A DNA stretch of 64,000 bases. Origin: Mermis nigrescens. Its lineage: Eukaryota > Nematoda > Enoplea > Mermithida > Mermithidae. Below are positions 60,275 through 64,000 of the stretch, piece by piece (position 1 is the stretch's first letter; the number at the start of each line of letters is the position of its first letter). The notes under the pieces are model-generated. The model searched no databases. It was given only the letters and a program-made list of their open reading frames with translations, and was not told where the DNA came from. The stretch spans positions 22,596,290 to 22,660,289 of the forward strand of contig JAVLUZ010000142.1 of assembly GCA_036768485.1 (NCBI GenBank), read 5' to 3'. The translations under genes were made by a program, and so were the position numbers.

Positions 60275-63200
60275 CTTCTATACGGTGTTTAAGGTAAAAA
60301 ACGGATTTTTGGCGACATCGAAAACAGTCAAACTGAACTGGTATCTCAAGTGCCGGATCGGTTGCCAGCCTAATTTGGCGAATCATATTATGTAATACAG
60401 TTTGATTTTCAATTTGCCTGGTCAACTCCGGGAATTCCGGAAATGCCTCTCTTGGCGAAGGTGTGTACGATTTGCCAAGGAAAGCTACGCGCAACATGCG
60501 ACGTAACTGTTCCACCATGCGCCAACCTATAGCGGCATTGCCGTAGGCATATGCATAAAAGTGGAACTTCCGGTCCAGAAATTCCAACAGCACTTTTGCG
60601 TGCATCACATCTATTGTTGAAAAGATAGTCAAAAATCGATACTCCAAATCATATTCAGTTTGAAACTCTCGGAAGGTATCAAAAATATTGACCATTTGAT
60701 GCGTCGATATTAATATTGGCGCTAAATGATCTGGCACTGGGCACATGCGGTGCGGCAAAAATTCTGGTCAAATTTGGCACACAATTCCATCAGTCACCAC
60801 ACTCGCTGGTTTGAGGTGTTGATGAATCACCAAATATTCTAATGGAACCTTGTAAAGCATCATTCCGGTTGTGATAAAGAACCGGTTGTGCACAAAAAAT
60901 TGATTGGGATAAAATAGACGGTTAAAAACGCTCATTTGGCTAATAAATTGAGGTGCTGGCGCGCAATCGACATCAGTCAAAGGTTGAGCAATGGTAGTCC
61001 AAACTAGAGGACGCGCAGGTGTGTCAGTCGTGGACGCGTAATGCAAGCGTGCTGCGTAGACTCTATCAAAATACACTTGCGCAATTTTGAGTAACTGGTC
61101 GTACAAACGCGTTCCTTCAACTTCACCCAAATAAGTGCGCAAATCATGCAAAATGACATGGACAATAAAGCACGGCGCTTTGTGTGTCATAGTTTCCATC
61201 ATATTGAAAAAATGTTGGACATAACGCGAGCAATTTTGAACTCTCGCATTCTCTTCAGCGGTTACGCGTTTGTGTATGGCTTGTAAGTACGGAGGAACTG
61301 TAGCCTCCACATTTGACGGTAAATTTTGAATATTCTGTGGTTGAATATTTGCTACAGTATTCAACACACCCGTCATAGCCATAGGTGCCGTAAAACGAGA
61401 TACAGGTGTCAATAAATTCAACACGCCTTGTGGCGCGGTATGTGATGCGATTTGCGTAGACAATGCTGCTTGCTGTATTTCTTGTGGTGGTAGCGTGTGT
61501 TGTGCTGGCGGAGGCAAACCAATGATATCCGACATAATAACATCAGGGTCGGGTTGATGTTCTGCCAAATCTGGCTGAGAAGTCGGTAAAGGCAGTAACA
61601 ACCCAAAACCCAAGGGTGCTTGCTGCGCCGCCGCAAGTGATTGTGGAGCAATCGGTTGCGAAACGGTGGTGGCCCCTTTTCGCGCCAATGCAGTGCGTGT
61701 GGTGCGCGGTGGCAACAAATTAGCTTGCCTTTCAGCCTCAGAGTCCAATAATGCAATCATTAAACGTTTTGGTGATAAATTGGAGTCATTCATGGATACG
61801 GATTGTTCAACTCCAACCATAGGCGATTCAATTAGGATATCAGCTTGCGAAGAGGTTGCAGAGGCTGGCGTACTAGTACTGGTTGGTTTAGTTTTAGGTT
61901 CAGTGTCAGGCGCTATGGCCGGGCCCGGTTCTGTGCCGGCAACGGCCTGCAATTCCTGATTGTAAAATAATGGGTTTTCAAAAATGTTGACATGGGCCAA
62001 TGCATCTGTTACAGAGGCAATGGTGGTGGCTGCGGCTATAGCCGCTTGTGGTTTTGGAGCTGGCCCATAGAAGTCATCTGGCGTGAGCAGCTCACCACCG
62101 TCAGAATCAACGGTGACTTCAGTCGCCGAGCTGGTCAACTGGCCCCGTGAAGGCGTACGAGACAACGGGATACGCCGTCTGGTTTTTGGTCTGCCAGCTT
62201 TAACATGCATTTCATTGCCTTTAAACAAAAATGGCAATGGTTTTTTATCTGCGGTAATGCGGTTATTTTGCAAGCAGCCTTCTATCAATATGAAAACATC
62301 GATAGTAATCAGGGCATCCAGCACCAAATAAACCTGCATATTGCGTGTTAACGCCAAGCTCCACGCCTGGCCAAAATTATCCGGAGCGGTCGGATCAATA
62401 AACATGTCAAGGAAAAATTCAGCCAAGCACTTTAAGGTGTGCAAAAGCACTGTAATATGGTGACAGTGAGTGAACGTTCTCGCTATGGGCTGTATATCGA
62501 TAAAATTTGCACTAAACGGATCTTTCCAATGCCATTTCTGTCAAAGTTCGACATCAGGGATTGCCAATATCTCTTCAAACGTAGGACCGTAAACATGAAA
62601 ATACGCAAGTCTATCTTGCGTTGGATCATAACACACCATAAATACGTTTGGTAGACACGTTTCAAGCAGCTGATGCAGCCCAAACGGTGGTTTTGGGAAT
62701 TTAGTAATGTCCCAACAGAACACGTGGCCGTTTGCGCTAGCAACTTGGACATAGCGTACGAATGGGCCGTGGAGGTCCTGGTAGGTTGGACATAGCTGTT
62801 GGAAACGCAAATCCCAAGTTTTATAGCTTCTGCCTTTTCTGTCATTCACAAATTCCAAATCATAACCCAAAAATAAGGTGCCATTAGTTATGTTTGATGG
62901 TTGAATTAAAGCCAATATAGCTCCAAAAGACTGCTGGTCGATGGTGACTAAGACAGTTGGTAGAAGTCTCTTCTTTGGCACACGAAGGGTAGCCAAAGGG
63001 AATCTACCAAAACTGTTGTCCCACCAGAGCTCTTTGTCATTTATACGTTTACGATGATTTTTTGCCTTATGTGAAGTTTTATACTCAATCATTTTTGCAC
63101 TTAGTGCGTCTAGACCGCCAACACGTCAGTCATCATTTTGTGGCAACGGGTCTGGAAAATCCAACCCCGCTCCAAAGCCATATCTGTCAAAGCCAAACAA

Positions 63201-63298
63201 AACTCATCTAGAGACGCGGGATCGCACCCCTCAAATTTGAATCGGCGACCAGCAGATTCCAGCAACGCCTCTTTGCTTGGGGTACTTTCAGCAGCCAT
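60198..63298 (-). pseudogene. ORF3 exonuclease-like gene of copy 2
   Basis: Same domain plan as the intact ORF3. Motif I is GYDLEFV (Asp, Glu kept), motif III is LTRNMQVYLVLDALITIDVF (Tyr-x3-Asp kept), and the C-terminal domain is conserved. Broken by a frameshift near 63100 and stops at 62541-62543 and 60768-60770. Otherwise one frame runs from 63092 to the stop at 60198. The ATG at 63298 overlaps the pol end (63208) by 91 nt, as in the full-length element. Confidence 0.88.
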
Positions 63299-64000
63299 GG
63301 GTCTGCAAAAGGGAAAACATCAGATAATGGTACGGCATGTGCTGTTTTAGAACCATTTAATAAACGTACAGGCGCGCAGTCCTTAGCTTTTTGCTCCCTG
63401 CCCGGTAAGTCCTCAAAACTTATCACTACTGCTGGGGCAAGAGGGCGATGTGGTAATTTTACCAAAACAAAATCGCCAGGGACATATGCATGCTTTTCGA
63501 CAATTAAATCTGAGTATGGTAGTTTAGGCTCAGGCAAAAGTCTATTCCGATGAACAAGGTGAGTGATTAGAGGGTTATAGACATAAGCGATTTTTGCAGT
63601 TTCAGGAGTAGGTAAGTCAATAATTCGGTACGGACCAACATGTTTTGGTGATAATTTACCGATTTCAGGTTGGATTACTGAAGTATTATTGAGGTAAACG
63701 ATATCCGAGAGGGAAAAATTTGTTTGTTACGGATTTGTCATATTGAGATTTTTGTTGCTTGCGTGCTTGGGCTAAATTTTTAGACGCGATTTCATGCAGA
63801 TCTTGTAGAGTAAGCTTTAAATCAATGACATATTTTTCCGCAACAGATGGTAAGTTCGGATTTATCACAAAGTGATTTATAAGTAGCGTGTCAAGGGGAA
63901 ATGCTGGTTCGCGACCATATAGCATTTCAAAAGGAGATATGTTAGTTGATGATTGCGGAGTCGCGCAATATGCGAATAACGCAAAAGGCAAAAATTGCTC
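63208..64000 (-). pseudogene. pol: Integrase C-terminus and PWWP-like tail of copy 2
   Basis: From the window edge: FALFAYCATPQSSTNISPFE, a frame change near 63690-63730, then PEPKLPYSDLIVEKHAYVPG, DFVLVKLPHRPLAPAVVISF and AVPLSDVFPFADPW, ending at the TAG 63208-63210. Here the tail is read without the TAA seen at 42129 in the full-length element, showing that the tail is a genuine extension of pol. Confidence 0.8.

Larger units (their letters stand above)
58836..64000 (-). mobile_element. Second gypsy-like element (copy 2), partial
   Basis: Collinear with the full-length element from its integrase (edge of window) through ORF3 and ORF4 and the 3' untranslated region, which matches 37485-37745. 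No LTR follows. At about 58836-58846 the sequence passes directly into copy 3. The 5' part lies outside the window. Confidence 0.88.

Overview
The window is animal nuclear DNA, probably from an invertebrate. It has one spliced host gene with large introns, long (TA)n microsatellites, many non-autonomous DNA transposons and several Ty3/gypsy-type LTR retroelements. I cannot name the species. There is a 100-base N gap at 2836-2935. I found no bacterial operons, CRISPR arrays, rRNA or tRNA genes.

Layout. 1-2835: decayed minus-strand gag-pol copy ending at the gap. 2936-8080: LINE 3' end and several MITEs. 8081-35306: a plus-strand gene for a mitochondrial HtrA2/Omi-type serine protease in ten coding exons. 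The exons are phase-consistent and add up to 429 codons plus stop, with the catalytic triad, a membrane anchor and a PDZ domain. Its introns are filled with (TA)n tracts and hAT-, Harbinger- and Tc1-like elements, many with visible target-site duplications. 35696-50323: a full-length minus-strand LTR retrotransposon of 14,628 bp with two 1049-bp LTRs and an AACA duplication, inserted about 190 bp past the last poly(A) signal of the protease gene. 50328-55600: an inverted pair of LTR-like repeats and a PIF/Harbinger transposon with 3-bp duplications. 55600-58845: a third, divergent copy of the retroelement accessory genes. 58836-64000: a second, closer copy, running off the window edge.

The most interesting system is the retroelement. 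After gag and pol it carries two further genes. ORF3 (1010 aa, intact) has the motifs of a WRN/RNase D-like DEDDy 3'-5' exonuclease followed by a long conserved C-terminal region. ORF4 (350 aa, intact) is a Q/R-rich basic protein. The pol frame extends beyond the integrase into a module that resembles a PWWP (chromatin-reader) domain and overlaps the start of ORF3 by 91 nt. The same gene order appears in a second copy, and ORF3-ORF4 also in a third, much diverged copy, so these are long-standing parts of the lineage. In the full-length copy gag and pol have frameshifts, stop codons and a substituted integrase catalytic residue, yet ORF3 and ORF4 are open.
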